DNA of 64,000 nt from Nannocystis sp. GTDB taxonomy: Bacteria > Myxococcota_A > Polyangia > Nannocystales > Nannocystaceae. The stretch's first letter is position 1; every line of letters starts with the position of its first letter. The notes below the pieces were generated by a model, which was not told the origin of the DNA, did no database searches, and was given only the letters and a program-made list of their open reading frames with translations. Location of the stretch: the NCBI GenBank assembly GCA_016712315.1, contig JADJRG010000017.1, positions 186,001-250,000 on the forward strand, given 5' to 3'. The position numbers were made by a program, and so were the translations under genes. Below, in pieces: positions 13,027 through 19,491 of the stretch.

Positions 13027-13689
13027 TCACTGGAGGTGCGGCCGCCAATTACTGAGGGCGATCGTGGCGGCGGCGAGGGGATCTTCGGGGGCGTCGGTGA
13101 CGCGCTCGACGTCGATGCGGCTGATCGCGCCGAGATCCTGCGGGAAGCGGATGTAACCCGCGCTGCCGAGGCCGGCGGCGTGGGCGAGCAAGAGGCGGTG
13201 CACGGTGTTGTGGGCGACGATCGCGACGCTGGGGGGCGACTGGGCCGCGTCCGGTGGTCCTGCGTGGGCGCGGATCACGAGGGCGATGAACGGGAGGAGG
13301 CGGGCGGCGACGTCGCGGACGCTCTCGCCGCCGCCAGGGAAGCGGTGGTCGAGCATGTCTTCGTAGCGCAGGCCGGCGTGCTCGGGGTGGTCGAGCCGGG
13401 CGCGGGCGTACTCGCGCTCTTCCAGGAGACCGAGGTGCATCTCGCGGAGCTCGGGGGCGGCGATCGGCTGCGGACGCGCCGCGCGGGCCGCGAGGAGCAG
13501 GGCGCCGTTCCAGGCGCGTTGGAGATCCGAGCTGTAGATCGCGGACAGCTCGACCGGGGCGAGCGCGTCGGCCTGCGCGCGGGCCTGCGCGCGGCCGACG
13601 CGTGAGAGCTCGACGTCGGTCTGGCCATAAAAGATGTCGCGCCGGGCGGGCTCGCCGTGGCGCAAGAGGTAGAGGCGGAGCAGGGTCAC
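13027..13689 (-). CDS. Histidine phosphatase family protein (CobC/PhoE-like)
   Basis: A 220-residue branch-1 histidine phosphatase. The catalytic motif is LYLLRHGEPARR near the N-terminus, with the second catalytic His in VAIVAHNTVHRLLL and the acid motif in EMHLGLLEER. It resembles alpha-ribazole phosphatase (CobC) and broad phosphatases of that class. GTG 13689 overlaps the folE stop by four bases (GTGA), so it is translationally coupled to GTP cyclohydrolase. Nothing here points to cobalamin synthesis. The context suggests that it may dephosphorylate a pterin intermediate, such as dihydroneopterin phosphate made after the FolE step; this is inference only. Confidence 0.85.
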   Translation of the reverse strand: MTLLRLYLLRHGEPARRDIFYGQTDVELSRVGRAQARAQADALAPVELSAIYSSDLQRAWNGALLLAARAARPQPIAAPELREMHLGLLEEREYARARLDHPEHAGLRYEDMLDHRFPGGGESVRDVAARLLPFIALVIRAHAGPPDAAQSPPSVAIVAHNTVHRLLLAHAAGLGSAGYIRFPQDLGAISRIDVERVTDAPEDPLAAATIALSNWRPHLQ

Positions 13690-14246
13690 TGGAGGACGAG
13701 GCCTCGTAAGTCAGGGCGGCCGACGAGCTCGCCGCGGAAGGAGACCGTGACGACCTCCGTCGGGTGCTTGTTGTCAGGGATGGCGAGGCAGGTGTGGCGG
13801 CCCTTCATGACGCAGGCGGCGCCGCGGGCGCCGGCGTGGGCGATCAGGGCCTCGACGATGTCGTTACAGGCGCGCTCCTGGAGGGTGAGGCGGCGCGTGT
13901 AGCAGCGGACCAGATCGGCGAGGCGGCCGAAGCCGAGGAGGCCAGGACCAGGCAGGTAGGCGACGGTGGCCTCGCCGATGAAGGGCAGGAGGTGGTGCGG
14001 GCAGAGGCCGTGGTAGGGAATGCCGCGGACGAGCACGAGCTCGGTCGGCCCCTCGCCGAGGACTTGGTCGCCGAGGATCGTGGCGGGGTCCATCGCGTGG
14101 CCGGCTAAGAAGTGCTCCGCCCAGGTCTTGGCGACCCGCTGCGGGGTGCCTTGGAGATCGTGATGGGCGAGGTCGAGGTGGCAGGCGCGGAGCAGGACGG
14201 CGACGGCGGCTTCGATCGCGAGGAGATCGGCGACAGGCTCGGTCAC
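13686..14246 (-). CDS. folE: GTP cyclohydrolase I, divergent
   Basis: A 186-residue type I GTP cyclohydrolase, which makes 7,8-dihydroneopterin triphosphate from GTP. The zinc ligands are visible: C82 and H85 in GLCPHHLLPFIGEA (usual form MCEHHLLPF) and C153 in RHTCLA. The segments GTPQRVAKTW and LLGFGRLADLVR--TRRLTLQER are standard. After C153 the usual RG-V motif is replaced by IPDNKHPTEVVT, so the active-site loop is unusual. It is short, lacking an N-terminal extension. Its GTG overlaps the merR stop and its stop overlaps the phosphatase start. A divergent pteridine reductase-like gene lies on the other side of merR, which points to a pterin cofactor pathway. Confidence 0.88.
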   Translation of the reverse strand: MTEPVADLLAIEAAVAVLLRACHLDLAHHDLQGTPQRVAKTWAEHFLAGHAMDPATILGDQVLGEGPTELVLVRGIPYHGLCPHHLLPFIGEATVAYLPGPGLLGFGRLADLVRCYTRRLTLQERACNDIVEALIAHAGARGAACVMKGRHTCLAIPDNKHPTEVVTVSFRGELVGRPDLRGLVLQ

Positions 14247-14803
14247 AGGCTGGGCTCAGAGTCGCCGAGGTCAGCGTCGGCGAGGTCAGCGGCGGGCTCG
14301 TCGAAGGCGGCGGGCTTGCGGTTGGGATCAGCGAGCCAGGTGAGGCGAAAGCCAGAGGGCTGCTGCTCGGGGAGGCGCTCGCAGGTCTGACAGGTGGCGG
14401 GCTCGGCTCGCTCAGGGCAGGTCGCGCAGACGGCGAGCAGGCGCTTGGTGCCGCGGAGATCCTCTTGCAGCTTGGTGAGGATGTGGATCTTCTGCTCGAG
14501 GCGCTCGATCTGGGTGGTGACCACGTGGTCGAGCTCGATGCAGGCGTCGCGGTCGTCAGGGGCGCGGGCGCGGATGCTCAGGAGCGCGGTGATCTCATCG
14601 AGCGACCAGCCGGCCTCGCGCAGGCTGATGATGAAGTTGAGGCGATCGAGCTCGGCGGGCGGAAAGAGGCGGTGGCCGCCGGCGGTGCGGCTCGCCTGGA
14701 GCAGCCCTTGACGCTCGTAATAGCGCACCGTCCGGGGCGTACAGCCGCTGCCCTGGATCATGTCCTTCAAGGTCAGGTTGGTGCCCGCCCGCTTGCTCGC
14801 CAT
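14243..14803 (-). CDS. MerR-family regulator with double CxxC tail
   Basis: A 186-residue MerR-type repressor/activator. The winged helix is at the N-terminus (LTLKDMIQGSGCTPRTVRYYERQGLL, AGGHRLFPPAELDRLNFI), followed by the dimerisation helix (QIERLEQKIHILTKLQEDL). The C-terminal part carries CATCPERAEPATCQTC, a CxxC-x8-CxxC array suited to binding a metal or Fe-S cluster. ATG 14803 is preferred; a TTG at 14812 is in frame just upstream. Its promoter region holds a 20-bp dyad (14815-14834) next to a TTGACA on the same strand. It heads the merR-folE-phosphatase unit and faces the SDR gene, so it probably controls both directions. Confidence 0.88.
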   Translation of the reverse strand: MASKRAGTNLTLKDMIQGSGCTPRTVRYYERQGLLQASRTAGGHRLFPPAELDRLNFIISLREAGWSLDEITALLSIRARAPDDRDACIELDHVVTTQIERLEQKIHILTKLQEDLRGTKRLLAVCATCPERAEPATCQTCERLPEQQPSGFRLTWLADPNRKPAAFDEPAADLADADLGDSEPSL

Positions 14804-14814
14804 GGTGGTCAACG

Positions 14815-14840
14815 CTGACGCAAGCGATCGTCAGTGTCAA
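14815..14840 (-). promoter_or_regulatory. Candidate MerR operator and -35 box
   Basis: A perfect dyad CTGACG-N8-CGTCAG occupies 14815-14834 in the merR/SDR intergenic region. On the minus strand TTGACA (14840-14835) sits immediately before it, so the dyad would occupy the spacer as in classical MerR-family promoters. I do not see a good -10 at the expected distance. On the plus strand the SDR gene has its own TATGGT box at 14883-14888. Confidence 0.55.
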
Positions 14841-14894
14841 CCTCGCGAGCGGGCGGAGGTGAGCGCCCTGTGGCGGATCCGGTATGGTGTGGCG

Positions 14895-15644
14895 ATGGCT
14901 GAGGCGAGGCGCGTGGCGTTGGTCACAGGGGGGGCGATCCGCGTCGGCGCGGCGATCGTACGGGCGCTGGCGGCGGCGGGGTATCGGGTATGGATCCATT
15001 ACAATCGGTCGGCTGGGCCGGCGGAGGCGCTGGCGCGGGAGCTCGGGCCGGGCTGTGCGGGGGTGGTTCAGGCCGATCTGGCGATCTCGGGCGAGCGCGC
15101 GCGGCTGGCGGAGCAGGTGTTGGCCGCGGGCGGCCTGGACCTGCTGGTGAACAGCGCGGCGAGCTTCGAGCGCGGCAAGTTTGAGGAGCGCGGCGACGCG
15201 GATCTGGAGCGGGTGCTGGCGGTCAATCTGATCGCGCCGCTGGCGCTGGTGCGGGCGCTCTTGCCCGGGCTGCGGCGCGCCGAGGCGGGTGTTGTGGTCA
15301 ATATTGTCGACCTGGCGGCGTTTCACCCGTGGGTCGGCTACGCCGATCACTGCGCGTCGAAGGCGGCGTTGGTGATGGCGACGCGGGCGCTGGCGGTGGA
15401 GCTGGCGCCGTCGCCGAGGGTGGTGGGGATCGCCCCGGGCACCGTGATGTGGCCGGAGGACGATCCCCGCTTCGCCGATGAAGGGCTGCGTGCGCGGATC
15501 ACCAGGGCGATCCCGTTGGGGCGGATCGGCAGGCCGGAGGACGTGGCGCAGGCGGTGGTCTTCTTGGCCGCAAACTCCTTTATTAATGGGGTGATCCTGC
15601 CGGTCGACGGCGGACGCCTCGCCGCAGCGGCCGGCGAAGGGTGA
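14895..15644 (+). CDS. SDR oxidoreductase of pteridine-reductase type, catalytic Tyr replaced by His
   Basis: A 249-residue short-chain dehydrogenase. The dinucleotide site is TGGAIRVG (11-18), with Arg where ordinary SDRs have Gly, as in pteridine reductases (PTR1/FolM). NSAASFERG and VVNIVDLAAFHPWVGYADHCASKAAL follow: D139 takes the place of the usual Ser, as in PTR1, and K156 is the catalytic lysine. The residue four before it, normally the catalytic Tyr, is H152; the only nearby Tyr is Y149, seven before the Lys. The C-terminal NGVILPVDGG is normal. The likely substrate is a dihydropterin made from the FolE product, but the Tyr change makes activity uncertain. A TATGGT box lies seven bases before the ATG. 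Confidence 0.82.
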   Translation: MAEARRVALVTGGAIRVGAAIVRALAAAGYRVWIHYNRSAGPAEALARELGPGCAGVVQADLAISGERARLAEQVLAAGGLDLLVNSAASFERGKFEERGDADLERVLAVNLIAPLALVRALLPGLRRAEAGVVVNIVDLAAFHPWVGYADHCASKAALVMATRALAVELAPSPRVVGIAPGTVMWPEDDPRFADEGLRARITRAIPLGRIGRPEDVAQAVVFLAANSFINGVILPVDGGRLAAAAGEG

Positions 15645-15709
15645 GGCGTCGGCAGGATCTTCGTGGAGACTTTTAGGAATATTTGGTCGGCGAGGGCGCG
15701 CCTCAGCGC

Positions 15710-15738
15710 TTGACCCCGGCGCCGTAGACCCCTATACC
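15710..15738 (+). promoter_or_regulatory. Promoter of rpsU
   Basis: TTGACC at 15710-15715, a 17-nt spacer, and TATACC at 15733-15738. Transcription would start near 15745, giving a leader of only about 7 nt before the ATG at 15752. No Shine-Dalgarno is present. Confidence 0.65.
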
Positions 15739-15751
15739 TGCGGCCTTCACT

Positions 15752-16051
15752 ATGGCTCATTCCGAGGAAGACATCGCAGAAGGCGCCACCAAGGCGCGCG
15801 AGCAGGTCACTGCCGCGAACGATCATCGGCCCGTGCTCGGGCGCCCGCTCGAGGTCAAGGTCGACGAGCGTGGCGTTGAGCGGGCGATCCGCAAGCTCCG
15901 CCGCCTGATGGCGAGCGAGGGCGTTTTGCGGGAGATCAAGCGGCGGCGGCACTACGAGAAGCCGAGCATCAAGAAGAAGCGCAAGCTGCGCGAGGCCGAC
16001 CGCCGCCGCAAGCGCCGCCAGCGTAAGCGCGTGCCGATGGGTCGCGAGTAA
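15752..16051 (+). CDS. rpsU: 30S ribosomal protein bS21 with N-terminal extension
   Basis: A 99-residue bS21. The family core RPLEVKVDERGVERAIRKLRR begins at about residue 31, followed by MASEGVLREIKRRRHYEKPS and a very basic KKKRKLREADRRRKRRQRKR tail. The first 30 residues (acidic, SEEDIAEGATK) precede the normal start of bS21 and are an extension; no internal Met offers a shorter start at the right place. In the ribosome bS21 sits near the anti-Shine-Dalgarno. The gene has its own strong-looking promoter and an almost leaderless start. The next gene follows after 24 nt with a clear GAGGAGG. Confidence 0.92.
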   Translation: MAHSEEDIAEGATKAREQVTAANDHRPVLGRPLEVKVDERGVERAIRKLRRLMASEGVLREIKRRRHYEKPSIKKKRKLREADRRRKRRQRKRVPMGRE

Positions 16052-16075
16052 GCGGCGCCCCTTGAGGAGGATCGG

Positions 16076-16672
16076 ATGAACCCGTGCCTGGTCGTCCAAC
16101 GGTTGGCGATCGGCGCAGTGCCGCCGAGCGACGGCGCGTTGCGCCGGGTCAACCCTCCCGATGTCGAGGCGATTCGCTTCGTCTATGGCGTCGGGGATGA
16201 GCCCAGCGAGCTGCCGGCCGGTTCGGTGTTCCGCACGGTGTACGCGATCTCGATCCCGGTCGCGCGCCTCGGCGGCCTCGACCTCGATGACATCTATGAG
16301 TTCGACGCGGCGCTGATGTTGGCGACCCTGCAAGAGCGGGCGCGACAGCGGCGCTGGGCGATGCGCCTCGAGTTCGATCTGATCCAGACGCATGAGTCGG
16401 CGACCTCGGCGGAGCTCTATGTGGAGGCTCCGGCGGGGGTGTCGATGTTGCTGCTGGGGCACACGGGGTATGGCATGCCGAACCCAGGGGGCGGGCGGTC
16501 GCTGAAGATCGCGACCGGGCTGGCGCACTCGCCAGAGTCCGTGCTTCGGCTCGCCGGGCCGTATCAGTTGATGTTCCGTGATGCTGACCCCCGCGTCGGT
16601 GGCGCGGTCGGCGTCGAGAGCCCGGTGCAGGTGTTGAAGATCGGCCTGAGCGAGTACGAGTTCGAGTCTTGA
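16076..16672 (+). CDS. Uncharacterised protein
   Basis: A 198-residue protein that I do not recognise. It has no signal peptide or membrane segment. It begins with VVQRLAIGAVPPSDGALRRV and has several hydrophobic strand-like segments (FRTVYAISIPVARLGGLDL, RWAMRLEFDLIQT, GVSMLLLGHTGYGMPNPGG) and a C-terminal VLKIGLSEYEFES, giving the impression of a beta-rich domain. It starts with a good Shine-Dalgarno (GAGGAGG, 9 nt before ATG), lies 24 nt after rpsU and overlaps the next gene by TTGA, so it is probably cotranscribed with both. Codon use matches its neighbours. Confidence 0.7.
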   Translation: MNPCLVVQRLAIGAVPPSDGALRRVNPPDVEAIRFVYGVGDEPSELPAGSVFRTVYAISIPVARLGGLDLDDIYEFDAALMLATLQERARQRRWAMRLEFDLIQTHESATSAELYVEAPAGVSMLLLGHTGYGMPNPGGGRSLKIATGLAHSPESVLRLAGPYQLMFRDADPRVGGAVGVESPVQVLKIGLSEYEFES

Positions 16673-17658
16673 GCCGGAGCCCGCGTGGGCGTCGTCGCAG
16701 GCGTCGACGAGCGCCGCTGCGGTGGGTGGTCGGGGTCCTGGTCGTCCTGCTGGTCGCCGCGTATGGCGCCGCGGGGCCGCAGATCCGCGCTTGGTTGGGC
16801 TTGACGGGGGAGATCTCGGCGCCCGCCAAGACGAGCGGTGGGCTGCGGATCGTGACCTGGAATCTGCGTAACTTCCCCGAGGAGAAGCAGGACCTCGAGC
16901 GGATCCGCAGGCGCTTGCGTGAGCTCGACGCCGACGTGATCGCGGTGCAAGAGGTGAAGAACGGCGAGGCGCTGCGGGCGCTGACTCCGGGGTGGGAGCT
17001 GGCGCTGAGCGAGGGCGGGGGTCGCGGCCACCAGAAGGTGGGGGTGCTCTGGGATCCGGCGCGAGTCGAGGTGATCGGGGCGGCGCAGGAGCACGCGGAG
17101 TTGACGCTCGGCGGGCGGGTTCGGCCGGGGTTCTCCGTGTACGTGCGGGCGCGCGGGGGCGGGCCGGACTTCCATATCGTGGTGGTGCACCTGAAGGCGA
17201 TGGCGTCGGGGTACTCGCAGCGGCAGCAGCAGTGGCCGGCGCTGGCGGCGGTGGTGGAGCGGCTGCGGCGGGTCGATGAGGATGTGGTGGTGCTCGGGGA
17301 TTTTAATTCGACCGGTCCCGAAGGACAGGCGACGGAGATCGAGCTCGAGGCGCTGGCAGCGGCGCTCTCCCCGGCGGGGCTGCGGCGGGTGATGAGCGAC
17401 GGCGGGTGCTCCACCTACTGGGACGGGCCGCGGCGCGACGCGTGGCAGGAGCCTTCGTTGCTCGATCTGATCTGGGTGGGTGGGCTGGCGGAGGCGCTCG
17501 TGGCGGAGCCGCGCGCGATCGCACTCGGGCACTGTGCTCGACATCACTGCGCGGCCTTCCGCTCGACCGAGGCATACCCCGAGCCCGACTTCGTTTCGAT
17601 GAGCGATCACTGTCCGGTCGCGTTGGACTTGATCGGCGGCTACGACGACGATCCGTGA
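16669..17658 (+). CDS. Membrane-anchored endonuclease/exonuclease/phosphatase-fold protein
   Basis: A 329-residue protein. After a strongly basic start (RGRRRRRRRAPLR) comes one membrane segment (about 17-36, WVVGVLVVLLVAAYGAAGP), then an EEP (DNase I-like) domain. The family landmarks are IVTWNLRNFPEEKQDLE, VIAVQEVKNGEA (metal-binding Glu), VVHLKA, VVLGDFNSTG and the C-terminal MSDHCPVALDL with the catalytic Asp-His. The active site would face the periplasm or outside. The TTG start at 16669 overlaps the upstream stop (TTGA); the N-terminal anchor supports it. The target (nucleic acid, phospholipid or other phosphodiester) is unknown. Confidence 0.82.
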   Translation: MSRSPRGRRRRRRRAPLRWVVGVLVVLLVAAYGAAGPQIRAWLGLTGEISAPAKTSGGLRIVTWNLRNFPEEKQDLERIRRRLRELDADVIAVQEVKNGEALRALTPGWELALSEGGGRGHQKVGVLWDPARVEVIGAAQEHAELTLGGRVRPGFSVYVRARGGGPDFHIVVVHLKAMASGYSQRQQQWPALAAVVERLRRVDEDVVVLGDFNSTGPEGQATEIELEALAAALSPAGLRRVMSDGGCSTYWDGPRRDAWQEPSLLDLIWVGGLAEALVAEPRAIALGHCARHHCAAFRSTEAYPEPDFVSMSDHCPVALDLIGGYDDDP

Positions 17659-18051
17659 CCAATCGCTCCAGATCGCGCGGGGCGGCGATCGGCCCCCACG
17701 TCGACGAAGGGGCAGGCTCGCGCGGCGCGTTCGCGTGAAAATGAAATTGAAGATCGGCGGGCCGGCGCAGTCCAAGGCACCCATCGCTCGCCACAAAAGA
17801 CCCGTCGCGCTCCGCAGTGAAGCTCGCATTGCTAACCACTCGCCGAAGTCACTCGGCAGGGTCAGCGTGCGTCGCGCTGCTGGGTTCGGCTGGCCCCAGG
17901 GGCGAGGATGCTTGCAGGAAAAACCTTTGCGTCGCTCGCTTTCCCATGGGAGCATCCTGCGACTTCCATCGACGTGTGCCCGACCGGCGGCCCCGTGGAA
18001 ACCACCAACGAGTGACCAACCAAGTCCAGTGCGACAGGAGCAGCGACAGAT
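17659..18051 (+). other. Gene-free 393-nt leader region before the Cys-rich lipoprotein
   Basis: No convincing ORF. An inverted repeat GGATGCT ... AGCATCC (about 17907-17957) encloses a smaller AGG-AAAAA-CCT hairpin, so the transcript may be structured. The end holds CAGGAG about 12 nt before the ATG at 18052, a normal ribosome binding site. I see no riboswitch consensus that I can name. Confidence 0.4.
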
Positions 18052-19326
18052 ATGCAAATGATTAATTCCAAGACCTTCGGTTTGATGGCGAGCGGACTCC
18101 TCTTCGGCTTCGGCGCCGTGGGGATGCAGGGCTGCGATGACCTCGCGGAGCAGTGCGGGCTGACCTGCCCGAGCAAGGGCATCGTCGAGGGCAACGCGAG
18201 CATCTCGGGCGTCGCCAGCATCGACGCGTTCTTCGGCGCGGTCGTCGACTACAAGGCGGCGGCGGACTCGGTGAACTCGGGGATCCGCGTGCAGCTCGAC
18301 GCGATCGCGATCGGCGTCGGCCTCGAGCCGGGGGCGACCGGGGCGGAGATCAAGGCCGGGATCCAGGCCAAGCTCGACGCGAACATCAGCGGCAGCCTGA
18401 CGGTCAACGCGCAGCCGGCGAAGTGCCAGGCGTCGGTCGAGGTCGCTGCCTCGGCCGCGGCGGAGTGCGACGTCGAGGTCGACCCGGGCTCGATCGAGGT
18501 CAAGTGCGAGGGCTCCTGCACGATCGACGCGAGCGCCCAGGCTGACTGCTCCGCGATGGGCAACCTGCGCTGCACGGGCACCGCGCCGAACCTGGAGTGC
18601 TCGGGCACCTGCACCGGTGAGTGCAACCTCGAGGTGGCGGCGAGCTGCGAGGGCACCTGCCGCGGCGCGTGCGACGCAGAGTGCTCGGTGGTCGACTCGT
18701 CGGGTAACTGCGCGGGTCAGTGCATGGGCAACTGCCAGGGCTCCTGCGAGCTGAACGCGGGCGGCTCGTGCTCGGGCAAGTGCGAGGGCTCCTGCGAGTA
18801 CACGCCGCCCGGGGCCGAGTGCGAGGCCAACGCCGAGGCGAAGTGCACCGCGGCGGCTGAGGCCAACGTCGAGTGCAAGGGCGGCTGCGAGGGCGACGTG
18901 CGCCCGCCTGAGGTCAAGGCCGAGTGCAAGGCGACCGTCGAGGCGAAGGCCGAGGCGAGCGTGGAGTGCACCCCGCCGTCGATCGACATCGCGTGGCAGT
19001 GGAAGGCCGGCGTCGACGCCGACGCGCAGGCTGAGTTCAAGGCGTGGATCAACACCTTCAAGGGCCAGCTCGGCGGCCTGCTCGCCGCGACCGCGAAGGC
19101 GGAGATCCTGGTGGCGGGCGCCGGCAACCTCAGCGCCGCCGCCAACGCGGCGGTCAAGGGCGGCATCGAGGAGATCAAGGCCAGCGGCGACCTCAAGGCG
19201 AAGATCGGCGCCGGCTGCGCCCTCGAGCAGCTCTCGTCGGTGGTGTCGGTGCTCGGCGGCGTCGGCACCTCGCTCCAGGGCAGCCTGAGCGCGAGCGTCG
19301 AGATCACCGCGATGGCGGGCGGCTGA
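18052..19326 (+). CDS. Cysteine-rich repeat lipoprotein
   Basis: A 424-residue lipoprotein, with the lipidation site Cys at the end of LLFGFGAVGMQGC. The central third (about 125-310) holds most of the 30 cysteines in short CxGxC and CxxxC steps (CEGTCRGACDAEC, CMGNCQGSC, CSGKCEGSC), with acidic spacers. The flanking parts are Ala/Lys/Glu-rich and probably helical (AEILVAGAGNLSAAANAAV). The even cysteine count suggests a disulfide ladder like a spacer rod on the cell surface. I know of no named family; similar proteins occur in myxobacteria. Alternative start ATG 18058. A strong terminator follows. Confidence 0.75.
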   Translation: MQMINSKTFGLMASGLLFGFGAVGMQGCDDLAEQCGLTCPSKGIVEGNASISGVASIDAFFGAVVDYKAAADSVNSGIRVQLDAIAIGVGLEPGATGAEIKAGIQAKLDANISGSLTVNAQPAKCQASVEVAASAAAECDVEVDPGSIEVKCEGSCTIDASAQADCSAMGNLRCTGTAPNLECSGTCTGECNLEVAASCEGTCRGACDAECSVVDSSGNCAGQCMGNCQGSCELNAGGSCSGKCEGSCEYTPPGAECEANAEAKCTAAAEANVECKGGCEGDVRPPEVKAECKATVEAKAEASVECTPPSIDIAWQWKAGVDADAQAEFKAWINTFKGQLGGLLAATAKAEILVAGAGNLSAAANAAVKGGIEEIKASGDLKAKIGAGCALEQLSSVVSVLGGVGTSLQGSLSASVEITAMAGG

Positions 19327-19390
19327 GCCGCTGCGCTCGCCCCTCGCGGGGTGAGCGGTGAGCCTCCCCAGATAGAAGCGTGGGGAACAA

Positions 19391-19419
19391 GGGGCTGTCC
19401 TTCGGGGCAGCTCCTTTTT
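19391..19419 (+). terminator. Rho-independent terminator after the Cys-rich lipoprotein
   Basis: A ten-base-pair stem, GGGGCTGTCC / GGGCAGCTCC, closed by a TTCG tetraloop (19401-19404) and followed by TTTTT at 19415-19419. Confidence 0.9.
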
Positions 19420-19451
19420 GTGTTTGTGTTTCACCTGCGGCGCTGTGCGGG

Positions 19452-19472
19452 CTGTCCCTTCGGGCAGGTTTT
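19452..19472 (+). terminator. Second, weaker terminator hairpin
   Basis: CTGTCC-CTTC-GGGCAG stem-loop followed by GTTTTAT. It lies 33 nt after the first terminator, between convergent genes, and has its U-run on the plus strand. Confidence 0.55.
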
Positions 19473-19491
19473 ATCTCTATGAAAAGAAAAG

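Noticed and set aside
17900..17990. A GEMM/c-di-GMP riboswitch-like string (GACGCAAAGG) on the minus strand
   Set aside because: Only a short string matches, the other conserved parts are absent and the orientation does not lead to a gene.
17735..18061. A 108-codon frame upstream of the Cys-rich lipoprotein
   Set aside because: No conserved pattern, ends inside the next gene's start and lies in the sequence that looks like a leader.
16564..19434. A 956-codon open frame on the minus strand
   Set aside because: It is a shadow of the unknown gene, endonuclease-like gene and Cys-rich lipoprotein on the plus strand; its product is Arg/Ala/His-rich without any domain.
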